18,841 nucleotides of DNA from an uncultured Ideonella sp. GTDB taxonomy: Bacteria > Pseudomonadota > Gammaproteobacteria > Burkholderiales > Burkholderiaceae. The stretch lies in assembly GCA_946479475.1 (NCBI GenBank), contig CAMLGG010000085.1, forward strand, positions 1-18,841, given 5' to 3'. Each line of letters begins with the position of its first letter. The first letter of the stretch is position 1. A program made the position numbers and the translations under genes. The notes beneath the pieces are model-generated. The model did not search any database. It worked only from the letters and a program-made list of their open reading frames with translations, and was not told the origin of the DNA. This document shows, in pieces, positions 7,296-16,252 of the stretch.

Positions 7296-9935
7296 ATGAA
7301 TCTCACGCTCAAAGTCAAGGCCGCGCTGGTGACCACGCTCGTGGTCGTGGGGGCCGTGTCCGTCGGGGGCTGGGTCCTTTACCGGCAGCAGGCGGGCGAC
7401 CATGCGGCCCTGCTGCGCAGCCAGCAGGATGCGCTGGCCGACGCGATGGCGGCCGACGTCGACGAGAAGCTGGCCAGCCACCTCGCCTTGCTGGCGAGGG
7501 CATCGAAGCGGCTCGACGCGGCGGTCATCGCCAGCCGCGGTGCCGGCGCGAGGTTCCTGGATCAGGCGGCCCTGCGGCCCCCGTTCGACGGCGTCTCCCT
7601 GGTCGGCCCCGACGGCATGCTGGCCGCCAGCGATCCACCGAATCCCGGCTCGGTCAGCATCGCGGACCGGGACTACTTCCGCCAGGCGCGGGTCACCGGG
7701 ATGCCGACGGTGTCGCCACCGGTGATGGCCCGGCCGATCCAGCACCCGGCGGTGCTGATGACCGTTCCCGTCTTCGATGAAGACCACCGCTTCGTCGGCG
7801 CGCTCGCCGGCGGGCTGGATCTGCTGGCCGACAACATGCTGGGACAGTACGGCCGGGCGCGCATCGGCCGCACCGGCCGCTACGAGATCGTCACTCATGA
7901 CACTTCGCCGGTCTACGTGATGCATCCCGAAGCCTCCCAGCTGCTCAAGCCGGCGCCGGCCTTGACGAGGCTCGACGACCTCGACACCCGGGCCGACTTC
8001 GTCACGCGGCGCACGCTGCACAACGTGCCCTGGGAGCTGCGCATCGTGCTGCCCGCGGCAGAGGCGCATGGCCCGCTGCTGCGCGCGCGGCGCACGCTGC
8101 TCACGTCGCTCGTGCTGCTGGCGGTGGGCACGGTGCTGGCGGTCAGCGCGGGCATCGGATGGCTGATGCAGCCGCTGGAGACGCTGTCGCTGGCGATGCG
8201 CCGCCAGCGCCAGTCGCCCGACGAGCTGGTGCCCATAGACACCAGCGCCGGCGACGAACGCGGCCAGCTCGCCCGCGAGTTCGAGGCCCTCATGGGCGAG
8301 CTGCGTGCGCAGCGCGCCGAGATGGCCGCCGTCAGCGACACCTCGCCGCTGGGCCTTTTCCGCGCCGCGCTCGACGGCCGCCTCACCTATGTCAACGATG
8401 CCTACCTGCGCATCCACGGCTTCGCCTCCCGCGAGGAGGCGCAGCACGGCTGGATCGACCTGCTGCCGCAGGACGAGCGCGAACTGGCCCGCAAGGAGTG
8501 GCGGCGCATCGTGAACGAGCCGGTGGGCATGCACGTCACGAGGCGGTTGAAGCGCAAGGACGGGCGCGAGATCGTGGTGGTGGTCCGCAGCGCGCCCGTC
8601 GTGGTCAACCGCGTGGTGCAGGCCCACGTGGGCACGGTGGCCGATGCGACCGAGCGCATCGAGGGCGAACGGGCCTTGCGCACGCTGGCCGCCATCTTCG
8701 ACGCGACGACCGACATCGTGATCCAGACCGATCCGCATGGCCGGATGGTCTACGCCAACCCGGCCGCGCGCCGGCTGCTCGGCCTGGCGCCCGAAGAGCC
8801 GATCGGCCACCTCAACGCGCTGTCCTTCAACCCGCCCGAGACGGTGGCGCGCCATGCGGTGGAGATCGTTCCCGAGGCGCTGGAGAAGGGCCTGTGGGCC
8901 GGCGAGACCCTGCAATGGGACGCTCAGCACCGCGAGATGCGGGTGAGCCACCTGCTGATCGCCCACCGCGATCGCCACGGCCGGCTGGAGTACTTCTCGG
9001 CCATCCTGCGCGACATCACCGCCCAGCGCGCCGCCCAGCAGGCCCTGCATCGCAGCGAGGCGGTGCTGCGCTCGGTGGCGGACGCGGTGCCGATGGCGAT
9101 CTCGGTGTACGACCGCTCCCTGCGCTGCCTGCTGGTCAACCAGGCCTTCGAGGCCAAGCTGCGGCGGCCGCGCGACTTCCTGCTCGGGCGCGAGGCGCAG
9201 GAGGTGCTGGGCAGCGACGAGCTCGAGATTCGCCGGCCGTGGATCGAGCGTGCGCTCGCCGGCGAGCGGGTGCGCTTCGAGCGCGACCACCCGGAGCGCG
9301 AGGAGCACCGGCACGTGCAGGTCGAGCTCATTCCGCTGTTCGACGCGTCGGGCCAGGTGGAGGGCTTCGTCTCGGTCACGGCCGATGTCTCCGCCACGCG
9401 GGCCGAGGAGCGCCGCCTGCGCGACCTGGCGCAGACCGACCCCCTGACCGGCGTGCTCAACCGCACCGGCTTCGAGCAGGTGCTGGACGAGCGCGCGGCC
9501 CGCGCCGACCACGACCTGGAGAACGCCGGCCTGGTCGCCGTGCTCTACGTCGACCTCGACCGCTTCAAGCCGGTCAACGACGCCCACGGCCACGGCGTGG
9601 GCGACTCGCTGCTGCAGGCCTTCGCCGCCCGCCTGCGCTCGCTCGTGCGGCCGACCGACACCATCGCCCGGCTCGGCGGCGACGAGTTCGTCATCGTGCT
9701 CGACGGCCTGCACGAGGAGGCGAACGCCGTGCCGGTGGCCGAGAAGGTGGTCGCCGCCGCCGAACAGCCGTTCGACCTGAACATCGGTCCGGTGCTGCGC
9801 ATCGGGGCCAGCGTGGGCGTGGCTTTCTGGCGCCCCGGGCAGGCCGCCTGGGCCGACGTGGTGGCGCACGCCGACGCGATGCTCTACCGGGCCAAGGCGG
9901 GCGGCCGGGGCCGGGCGGAGGCGGCCCTGGGCTGA
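7296..9935 (+). CDS. Membrane diguanylate cyclase: Cache-HAMP-PAS-PAS-PAS-GGDEF
   Basis: An 879-residue inner-membrane sensor predicted to make cyclic di-GMP. From ATG 7296: helix TM1 at about 9-29, a periplasmic double-Cache domain to about 264 (marked by IADRDYFRQARVTGMPTVSP and VLMTVPVFDEDHRFVGALAG), TM2 at about 265-288, HAMP to about 340, PAS domains at roughly 343-460, 462-585 and 588-700, then GGDEF from about 707. The catalytic motif GGDEF (794-798) is intact, and an RxxD inhibitory site (R785-D788) lies exactly five residues before it, so product feedback is expected. There is no EAL domain. The Cache ligand is unknown. The start lacks a clear ribosome site, but MNLTLKVKAALVTTL fits a membrane-entry N-terminus. 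It may be co-transcribed with nothing upstream and is 153 bp before the permease-kinase. Confidence 0.93.
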   Translation: MNLTLKVKAALVTTLVVVGAVSVGGWVLYRQQAGDHAALLRSQQDALADAMAADVDEKLASHLALLARASKRLDAAVIASRGAGARFLDQAALRPPFDGVSLVGPDGMLAASDPPNPGSVSIADRDYFRQARVTGMPTVSPPVMARPIQHPAVLMTVPVFDEDHRFVGALAGGLDLLADNMLGQYGRARIGRTGRYEIVTHDTSPVYVMHPEASQLLKPAPALTRLDDLDTRADFVTRRTLHNVPWELRIVLPAAEAHGPLLRARRTLLTSLVLLAVGTVLAVSAGIGWLMQPLETLSLAMRRQRQSPDELVPIDTSAGDERGQLAREFEALMGELRAQRAEMAAVSDTSPLGLFRAALDGRLTYVNDAYLRIHGFASREEAQHGWIDLLPQDERELARKEWRRIVNEPVGMHVTRRLKRKDGREIVVVVRSAPVVVNRVVQAHVGTVADATERIEGERALRTLAAIFDATTDIVIQTDPHGRMVYANPAARRLLGLAPEEPIGHLNALSFNPPETVARHAVEIVPEALEKGLWAGETLQWDAQHREMRVSHLLIAHRDRHGRLEYFSAILRDITAQRAAQQALHRSEAVLRSVADAVPMAISVYDRSLRCLLVNQAFEAKLRRPRDFLLGREAQEVLGSDELEIRRPWIERALAGERVRFERDHPEREEHRHVQVELIPLFDASGQVEGFVSVTADVSATRAEERRLRDLAQTDPLTGVLNRTGFEQVLDERAARADHDLENAGLVAVLYVDLDRFKPVNDAHGHGVGDSLLQAFAARLRSLVRPTDTIARLGGDEFVIVLDGLHEEANAVPVAEKVVAAAEQPFDLNIGPVLRIGASVGVAFWRPGQAAWADVVAHADAMLYRAKAGGRGRAEAALG

Positions 9936-9955
9936 ACCTTCGGGCCCTGAGCGGC

Positions 9956-9970
9956 GCACTGTCGCAGTGC
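9956..9970 (+). terminator. Hairpin after the diguanylate cyclase (weak terminator candidate)
   Basis: GCACTG (9956-9961), TCG and CAGTGC (9965-9970) form a perfect 6-bp stem 20 bp after the stop codon. No T-run follows. It could equally be an operator dyad for the downstream permease-kinase gene. Confidence 0.3.
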
Positions 9971-10088
9971 AGAGGCGCACCCGCTTGGAGCCAGGGCGGG
10001 CGAGCCGGGCCCCGTTCCACCCGGCCGGGTACCACGCTGGTGCGCCAGCCGCGCTGCAAGTGGGTGCGGATCTTGAATCGCCTGCGGC

Positions 10089-13000
10089 ATGCCGCCCGCC
10101 CCGTCCGCCGCCGCCTCGCCGCCCACCGCGCAGCAGGTCATCACGATCCGGCGCGACTACAACGCCTGGGTGGCCAGCGAGACGATCGAGGACTATGCGC
10201 TGCGCTTCACGCCGCGGTCCTTTCGCAAGTGGTCGGAGTGGCGGGTGGCCAACACGGCCTTCGGTGCGGCCTCGTTCCTGGTGCTGGAGGCGGTGGGTGC
10301 GACCCTGCTGGTGCGCTACGGCTTCGTCAACGCCTTCTGGGCCATCGTCGCCACCGGCCTGATCATCTTCGCCGCCGGCTGGCCCATCAGCGTCTACGCG
10401 GCGCGCCATGGCGTCGACATGGACCTGCTGACGCGAGGTGCCGGCTTCGGCTACCTCGGCTCGACGCTCACCTCGCTGATCTATGCGAGCTTCACCTTCA
10501 TCTTCTTCGCCCTCGAGGCGGCGGTGATGGCCTATGCGCTGGAGCTGGCCTTCGACATCCCGCCCGCCTGGGGCTACCTGCTGTGCGCGCTGGCGGTGAT
10601 TCCGCTGGTGACCTACGGCGTCACCTGGATCAGCCGGCTGCAGGTGTGGACGCAGCCGCTGTGGCTCGCGATGCTGCTGCTGCCCTATGCCTCGGTCCTG
10701 TGGCTGAACCCGGGCCTGCCCGCGCAGCTGATGGCCCATCCCGGCGAACAGGGCGTGGCCGGCTTCACGCTGGCCGGCTTCGGCGCCGCGCTGACCGTGG
10801 GCGTCGCGCTCATCACGCAGATGGGCGAGCAGGTCGACTACCTGCGCTTCATGCCCGAGCGCACGGCCGGCAACCGCGGCCGCTGGTGGGCTGCGGTGAT
10901 GATCGGCGGCCCGGGCTGGGTGCTGCCGGGCGTGGCCAAGATGCTGGGCGGCGCGCTGCTGGCCTACCTGGCGCTCACCCACATGGTCTCGCCCGACCGC
11001 GCGGTGGATCCGAACCAGATGTACCTGGCCGCCTGGGAGCCGCTGATGCCGCATTACGGCTGGGCGGTGGCGGTGACGGCCGTGTTCGTCGTGGTCTCGC
11101 AGCTGAAGATCAACGTCACCAACGCCTACGCCGGCTCGCTCGCCTGGTCCAACTTCTTCTCAAGGCTGACGCACAGTCATCCGGGCCGGGTGGTGTGGAT
11201 GGTGTTCAACCTGCTCATCGCGCTGGTGCTGATGGAGCTGGACGTGTTCCAGGCGCTGGGCGGCGTGCTCGGGCTGTTCTCCAACATCGCCATCAGCTGG
11301 ATCACGGCCGTGGTGGCCGACCTGGTGGTCAACAAGCCGCTGGGCCTGAGCCCGCCGGGCATCGAGTTCCGCCGGGCCTACCTGCACGACGTGAACCCGG
11401 TGGGCGTGGGGGCGATGGCGCTGGCCTCGGTGCTCTCGGTGGCCGCGAACCTCGGCGCCTTCGGCCCGCTGGCGCAGGCCTTCTCGGCCATGATCGCGCT
11501 CGGCACGGCCTTCGTGGCTTCGCCGCTGATCGCCTGGGCGACCAAGGGCCGCTACTACCTGGCCCGCCCGGTGGAGGAGGGCCCGTACCACCGGCTGAAG
11601 GCCCAGCGTTGCGTCGTCTGCGAACGCGAGTACGAAGGCGAGGACATGGCGGGCTGCCCGGCGTACGGCGGTCCCATCTGCTCGCTGTGCTGCACGCTCG
11701 ATGCGCGCTGCGGCGATCGCTGCAAGCCGGTGCCGCGCTTCACCGACGAGCTGTGGGCCCGCTGGTCCGCCCTGCTGCATCGGCTGCTGCCGCGCCGCTT
11801 CGCCACGCAGGTCGACTCCGGCCTGGGCCAGTACCTGCTGCTGATGGGCTTCATCGTGCCCACGCTGGCCGCGCTCTTCGGCCTGCTCTACCACCAGGAG
11901 CTTCGTGCACTGCAGGGCCGCGGGCTCGATGCGGCGCGCTGGCTGGAACCCGCCTTGCGCTACGGCTTCCTCAAGGCCTACGCGGCGCTGCTGCTGGGGG
12001 CGGGCATCGTCGCGTGGTGGCTGGTGCTGGCCCAGCAGAGCCGCCGCGTCGCGCAGGAGGAGAGCCTGCGCCAGACCGAAGCCCTGCAGCGCGAGATCGA
12101 CTCGCACCGGCAGACCGACCTCGCGCTGCAGCAGGCACGCCGCCGGGCCGATGCCGCCAACCGCGCGAAGACGCGCTACATCACCACCGTCAGCCACGAG
12201 CTGCGCACGCCGCTCAACAGCATCCTCGGCTACGCGCAGCTGCTGGAGGACGACCCGGCGATGCCGGCCCATCGCCGCCACGCCGTGAGCGTGATCCGCC
12301 GCGGCGGCGATCACCTGCTCGGTCTCATCGAGGGCACGCTGGATGTCGCCCGCATCGAGGCCGGAAAACTCAAGCTGGAGCAGAAGCCCATGCGCTTTCG
12401 CGAGTGTGTGGAGGAGATCGCCGGCCTGTTCGAGCTGCAGGCCAGGTCCAAGGGCATCTCGTTCTCCTTCGAGCCCGAGGGGACGCTGCCCGAGCTGGTG
12501 CGCGCCGACGAGAAGCGCCTGCGCCAGATCCTGATCAACATCCTGGGCAATGCCGTCAAGTTCACCCACGAGGGGCGGGTGCGCTTTCGAATCTCGCACC
12601 GGCGCGAGATCGCGCGGGTGGAGATCGTCGACTCCGGCCCGGGCATGAGCGAGGACGAGCTGGAGCGCGTCTTCGAGCCCTTCGCCCGTGGCGCGGCGGC
12701 CGGCGGCACGGCGGTTTCCGGCACGGGCCACGGGCTGACGATCAGCAAGATGCTGACCGACCTGATGGGCGGCGAGATGCTGGTGGCCAGCACGCCGGGG
12801 CAGGGCAGCACCTTCACCTTGCGCCTGTTCCTGCCGGAGCTGAGAAGCGAGGCGGCAGCGGCGCTGCCCCCGGCTGGCCCGCGCCATGGCTATGCCGGCG
12901 AGCGCCGCACCATCCTCGTCATCGACAACGAGGAGGCCGATCGCCAGCTGCTGGCCGACCTGCTGGGGCCGCTGGGCTTCGTGATCGAGACCGCGGCCAG

Positions 13001-13538
13001 CGGCGAGGAGGGCCTGGCGCGCGCGGCGGCGCTGCAGCCCGACGCGGTCTTCGTCGACCTGGCGATGCCCGGGATCGACGGCTGGGAGACCATCCGCCGC
13101 CTGCGCGCCAGCGAGGAGGCCGGGCTGGCCGGCGTGCCGGTGGCCATCGTCTCCGCCAACGCCTTCGACCGGGGCCTGCCCAACGACGTGGGGCTGCCGC
13201 CCTCGGACTTCCTCGTCAAGCCGGTGCGCCTGCCGATGCTGCTCGACTGGCTGGGCGAGCGCCTGGCGCTGCAGTGGTTGTCGAACGAGGCGAAGCCCGT
13301 CGCCCGGCCCGCGGCCGAGCCGGAGGTGTGGCCCTCGCGGGAGCGCGTCGCGACCCTGCATGGCCTCGTGCAGCTCGGCTACCTGCGTGGCATCACCGAC
13401 CTGCTCGACGAGATCGCGGCGGCCGAGCCCGCGAGCGCCGGCTGGGTCGCGAGGCAGCGCTCGCTGGCCCGCGAGTTCCAGCTCGACGCGATGAACCGGA
13501 TTCTTTCCAAGGCCCTCGATGAACAGCCCCGCGCCTGA
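10089..13538 (+). CDS. NCS1-type permease fused to hybrid histidine kinase and receiver
   Basis: An 1149-residue inner-membrane sensor. Residues 18-500 form an NCS1 permease (purine/cytosine/hydantoin transporter family): RDYNAWVASETIEDYALRFT, then about twelve helices. Residues 508-545 hold eight cysteines (C508, C511, C523, C531, C534, C535, C541, C545), suggesting metal binding. Two more helices follow (about 580-603 and 627-648), then a coiled coil. The kinase has its phospho-acceptor H703 in SHELRTPLN, an N-box NILGNAVKF, DSGPGM and GTGHGLTI. A receiver at about 938-1060 has its phospho-acceptor D990 in DLAMPGIDGW and the lysine of LVKP. A 90-residue C-terminal tail is unassigned. An in-frame TGA at 10074 limits the start to ATG 10089, which has no clear ribosome site. 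The 3' end overlaps a LuxR-type regulator by 20 bp. Urease and urtA flank the region, so sensing of urea or a related nitrogen compound is a reasonable inference, unproven. Confidence 0.92.
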   Translation: MPPAPSAAASPPTAQQVITIRRDYNAWVASETIEDYALRFTPRSFRKWSEWRVANTAFGAASFLVLEAVGATLLVRYGFVNAFWAIVATGLIIFAAGWPISVYAARHGVDMDLLTRGAGFGYLGSTLTSLIYASFTFIFFALEAAVMAYALELAFDIPPAWGYLLCALAVIPLVTYGVTWISRLQVWTQPLWLAMLLLPYASVLWLNPGLPAQLMAHPGEQGVAGFTLAGFGAALTVGVALITQMGEQVDYLRFMPERTAGNRGRWWAAVMIGGPGWVLPGVAKMLGGALLAYLALTHMVSPDRAVDPNQMYLAAWEPLMPHYGWAVAVTAVFVVVSQLKINVTNAYAGSLAWSNFFSRLTHSHPGRVVWMVFNLLIALVLMELDVFQALGGVLGLFSNIAISWITAVVADLVVNKPLGLSPPGIEFRRAYLHDVNPVGVGAMALASVLSVAANLGAFGPLAQAFSAMIALGTAFVASPLIAWATKGRYYLARPVEEGPYHRLKAQRCVVCEREYEGEDMAGCPAYGGPICSLCCTLDARCGDRCKPVPRFTDELWARWSALLHRLLPRRFATQVDSGLGQYLLLMGFIVPTLAALFGLLYHQELRALQGRGLDAARWLEPALRYGFLKAYAALLLGAGIVAWWLVLAQQSRRVAQEESLRQTEALQREIDSHRQTDLALQQARRRADAANRAKTRYITTVSHELRTPLNSILGYAQLLEDDPAMPAHRRHAVSVIRRGGDHLLGLIEGTLDVARIEAGKLKLEQKPMRFRECVEEIAGLFELQARSKGISFSFEPEGTLPELVRADEKRLRQILINILGNAVKFTHEGRVRFRISHRREIARVEIVDSGPGMSEDELERVFEPFARGAAAGGTAVSGTGHGLTISKMLTDLMGGEMLVASTPGQGSTFTLRLFLPELRSEAAAALPPAGPRHGYAGERRTILVIDNEEADRQLLADLLGPLGFVIETAASGEEGLARAAALQPDAVFVDLAMPGIDGWETIRRLRASEEAGLAGVPVAIVSANAFDRGLPNDVGLPPSDFLVKPVRLPMLLDWLGERLALQWLSNEAKPVARPAAEPEVWPSRERVATLHGLVQLGYLRGITDLLDEIAAAEPASAGWVARQRSLAREFQLDAMNRILSKALDEQPRA

Positions 13539-14481
13539 AACGCCGGCCCTTGCGCTGGCCGATGCGACCGACGTCGTGCTCATCGTCGACGACGTGCCGG
13601 ACAACCTCGCCGTGCTGCACGACGCGCTCGACGAATCGGGCTACACCGTGCTCGTCGCCACCTCCGGCGAGGCGGCCCTGAGGCTCGCGGCGCAGACGCC
13701 GCCCGACATCGTGCTGCTCGACGCGATGATGCCGGGCCTGGACGGCTTCGAGGTCGCTCGCCGCCTGAAGGCCGATCCGAAGACCGCCGCCGTGCCCATC
13801 ATCTTCATGACGGCGCTGAGCGAGACCGAGCACGTGCTCGAGGGCTTCGGCGCCGGCGGCGCCGACTACGTGACCAAGCCCATCCGGCCGCGCGAGGTGC
13901 TGGCCCGCATCGCCGCCCACCTGAACAGCGCCCGCAGCCAGCGCCAGGCCCGGCAGGCGCTGGACGCCTTCGGCCACGCGACGCTCGTGGTGCGCGAGCG
14001 CGACGGCCGCCGCATCTGGCAGACGGCCTTGGCGCGAGAGCTCCTGGACCGCTACTTCGGCGGACTGCCGGATCACCAGACACCGCCCGAGCTGATGGCC
14101 TGGGTCAGCCGGCAGGCCATCCGCCAGCGGGCCGGCGCCGAGGCGCAGACCATCACCATCCACCGCGGCGCCGGCCGGCTCACCTGTGCGATGCATCCGC
14201 TGGAAGACGCGGCGGCCTCCGACGGCCAGTGGCTCATCGTGCTGCGCGAAGCCTCCGAGGCCGCGATGCTCGCCAGCTGGGTCCAGGCCTTTTCTCTCAC
14301 CACCCGCGAGGCCGAGGTGCTGTACTGGGTGATCCAGGGCAAGACCAACCGCGACATCGGCGACATCCTCGGCGCCAGCCCGGCGACGGTGAAGAAGCAC
14401 CTGGAGCGCGTCTACGGCAAGCTGGGCGTCGAGACACGAACCGCGGCGGCCAGCCTGGCGATGAGCAAGGCGCGGGGTTGA
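13519..14481 (+). CDS. LuxR/NarL-type response regulator paired with the permease-kinase
   Basis: A 320-residue transcription regulator. The receiver at about 18-135 has the acidic pair D24/D25, phospho-acceptor D68 in LLDAMMPGLDG, T98 and K120 (TKPI). A middle segment (about 148-250) reads like a degenerate PAS domain (LDAFGHATLVVRERDGRRIW through DGQWLIVLREASEA). The C-terminal LuxR helix-turn-helix at about 258-318 has LTTREAEVLYWVIQGKTNRD, ASPATVKKHLERVYGKLGV and TRTAAASLA, all standard. The start ATG lies inside the kinase gene, 20 bp before its end, so the two are translationally coupled and are almost certainly partners. The extra PAS-like middle makes it about 100 residues longer than ordinary NarL regulators. 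Target genes are not shown by the sequence; the dyad upstream of urtA is one candidate. Confidence 0.93.
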   Translation: MNSPAPETPALALADATDVVLIVDDVPDNLAVLHDALDESGYTVLVATSGEAALRLAAQTPPDIVLLDAMMPGLDGFEVARRLKADPKTAAVPIIFMTALSETEHVLEGFGAGGADYVTKPIRPREVLARIAAHLNSARSQRQARQALDAFGHATLVVRERDGRRIWQTALARELLDRYFGGLPDHQTPPELMAWVSRQAIRQRAGAEAQTITIHRGAGRLTCAMHPLEDAAASDGQWLIVLREASEAAMLASWVQAFSLTTREAEVLYWVIQGKTNRDIGDILGASPATVKKHLERVYGKLGVETRTAAASLAMSKARG

Positions 14482-14487
14482 AGAGGC

Positions 14488-16080
14488 TCAGCCGGCGCCG
14501 TCCAGCTTCACCCACCGCAGGTTCAGCGCGTTCCACGGCGTGTGCACGACCTGCACGCCCTCGCGCATGGCCCAGGGCAGCATCTGGCGGTGCAGCGGGA
14601 CGAGGTAGGCGCCCTCGTGGAGCTTGAGGAAGGCGGAGCGGATCTGGGCGTTGCGCTTCGGCACGTCCATCTCGGTCTTGACCGCATCGACGAGGGCATC
14701 GAGTTGGGCGTCCGCAAAGCGGCCGGAGTTGAAACGGCCGTCGCCACTAGCCGCGTTCTCCGAATGCGCGACGAGCGTGAGCGGTGTCTGGGGGTCGCTG
14801 CCCGAGCCACCGATGCCGACCAGGAAGAAGCTGGTGTCGCGCTTGTCCAGCCGCGGCGAGAAGGTGGCCATGGGCTCGGAATGCACCGGTGCGCGGATGC
14901 CGATGCGCGCCAGCATGGCAGAGATGGCCACGCAGAGCTTCTCGTCGTTGACGTAGCGGTTGTTCGGGCAATCCAGGCGCACCTCGAAGCCTTGCGGGTA
15001 GCCGGCCTCGGCCAGCAGCTGGCGCGAGCGGGCCGGGTCGAAGGGGTAGCGGACTTCCGTCTCCGGCCCGCCCGGCGCCGGCGCGAAGCCGATGGAGCCG
15101 GCCGTCGCGGCAGATCCGCGCATCACCTTGGCGCGCAAGGCCTCCACGTCGATGGCCTGGTAGAAGGCCAGGCGCACGCGCTTGTCCTTGAAGGGGTTTC
15201 TTGCCTTGACGCTGGCGTATTGCAGCTCTTCCCGGAACTGGTCGAAGCCCAGGTGCAGCACGCGCCATTCCACGCCCTCGACCACCTTGATGCCCTTCTC
15301 GCCGCGCAGCCGCTCGATGTCCTGCGGCGGAGGGTCCTGCACGATGTCGAGCTCGCCGGAGAGCAGCGCGGCGATGCGCGTAGGCCCGCTGTTGATCGGC
15401 AGGTAGACGACCTGGTCGACCTGGCCGTCGAAGGTGCTCCAGTAGGCCGGGTTGCGGACGAGCACGGTGCGCACGCCGGGCTCGTACGACTTCAGCAGGT
15501 AGGGGCCGGTGCCCATCGCATGCCGCACGGCGTATGTCTCCTCGCCCTGCGCATACGACTGCGGCCGCGTGACTCCATGGGCCTCGCACCAGGCCTTGCT
15601 CATGATGGCGGCCGACAGCAGGTGCTCCAGCAGGACCGGGTTCGGGGTGTCGAGCTCGAACTCGACGGTGAACTCGTCGAGCTTGCGCGGCTTGCCGAGC
15701 CGCGTGGTCAGCGCGCGGTTCGAGGCATTCGGATGCTGCGAGCGCACGACCGAGAAAACGACGTCGTCGGCGGTCAGCGGCGTGCCATCCTGGAACTTCA
15801 CGCCCCTGCGCAGGTGGAATCGCCAGTGCAGCGGATCGCGCAGCTCCCACGACTCGGCCAGCGCGGGCTCGATGCGCGTGTCCTTGCCGCGCCGCACGAG
15901 CTGCTCGTAGATCAGCGCGTCGAAGTTCTGCGAGAACGAGTCGGCGGCAGCATGGAAATCGAAGGTCAGCACGTCGCCGGCGGTGGACCAGCGCAGCACG
16001 CGATCCGCGGCCTGCGGCGACGAAGCGCCCAGGGCGAGGAGGCTGAAGGCGATCGCTCGAACACGAATCCCGATGCGCAT
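14488..16080 (-). CDS. ABC transporter solute-binding protein, family 5 (peptide/nickel type)
   Basis: A 530-residue periplasmic binding protein of the SBP_bac_5 family, which serves importers for peptides, nickel and other small solutes. The N-terminus MRIGIRVRAIAFSLLALGAS followed by SPQAADR is a Sec signal peptide with probable cleavage near residue 24-25. Family landmarks include LRWSTAGDVLTFDFHAA, ALAESWELRDPLHWRFHLRR, GVKFQDGTPLTADDVVFS, GTGPYLLKSYEPG, NPAYW and AFYQAIDVEALRAKVM. A good ribosome site (AGGAG, 6 nt) precedes ATG 16080, with a near-consensus promoter further upstream. It ends 6 bp from the LuxR regulator, tail to tail. No permease or ATPase genes are adjacent, so it is an orphan here. 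Substrate cannot be told; nickel is tempting beside urease but no evidence supports it over peptides. Confidence 0.92.
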   Translation of the reverse strand: MRIGIRVRAIAFSLLALGASSPQAADRVLRWSTAGDVLTFDFHAAADSFSQNFDALIYEQLVRRGKDTRIEPALAESWELRDPLHWRFHLRRGVKFQDGTPLTADDVVFSVVRSQHPNASNRALTTRLGKPRKLDEFTVEFELDTPNPVLLEHLLSAAIMSKAWCEAHGVTRPQSYAQGEETYAVRHAMGTGPYLLKSYEPGVRTVLVRNPAYWSTFDGQVDQVVYLPINSGPTRIAALLSGELDIVQDPPPQDIERLRGEKGIKVVEGVEWRVLHLGFDQFREELQYASVKARNPFKDKRVRLAFYQAIDVEALRAKVMRGSAATAGSIGFAPAPGGPETEVRYPFDPARSRQLLAEAGYPQGFEVRLDCPNNRYVNDEKLCVAISAMLARIGIRAPVHSEPMATFSPRLDKRDTSFFLVGIGGSGSDPQTPLTLVAHSENAASGDGRFNSGRFADAQLDALVDAVKTEMDVPKRNAQIRSAFLKLHEGAYLVPLHRQMLPWAMREGVQVVHTPWNALNLRWVKLDGAG

Positions 16081-16101
16081 GGCGGCTCCTGCTGCCGCGC
16101 G

Positions 16102-16129
16102 ATGATAGGGACGACCCGGATGCTGTCAA
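16102..16129 (-). promoter_or_regulatory. Sigma-70 promoter for the solute-binding protein gene
   Basis: On the minus strand a perfect -35 box TTGACA (16124-16129) is followed after 16 bp by TATCAT (16102-16107), five of six to the -10 consensus. The start of transcription would be about 15 nt before the ATG region's ribosome site at 16087-16091. This is the strongest vegetative promoter in the window. Confidence 0.7.
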
Positions 16130-16252
16130 TTCGCGGATCGCCACGCGGCGCCGGCGCGATCGCGGGCTTCGTGCGTGAACTTGCACGCTCCGGCGGGCGG
16201 ACGAGGGCCGGCGTCGGCTATCGTTCGGGCGCCGAGAAGAGGAGTCGTGGTG

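Noticed and set aside
7026..11054. A minus-strand open frame of 1342 codons opposite the diguanylate cyclase and permease-kinase genes
   Set aside because: It is antisense to two genes with clear domains. Its translation is low in hydrophobic order and dominated by Arg, Gly, His and Ala, as expected from reading GC-rich coding DNA backwards.
8159..13522. A plus-strand open frame of 1787 codons in another frame of the same region
   Set aside because: It is Arg/Ala/Gly/Pro-rich without recognisable domains and spans two real genes. It is a shadow of high third-position GC.
11160..13604. An 814-codon minus-strand open frame opposite the histidine kinase
   Set aside because: It is antisense to the kinase and receiver motifs and has no family features.
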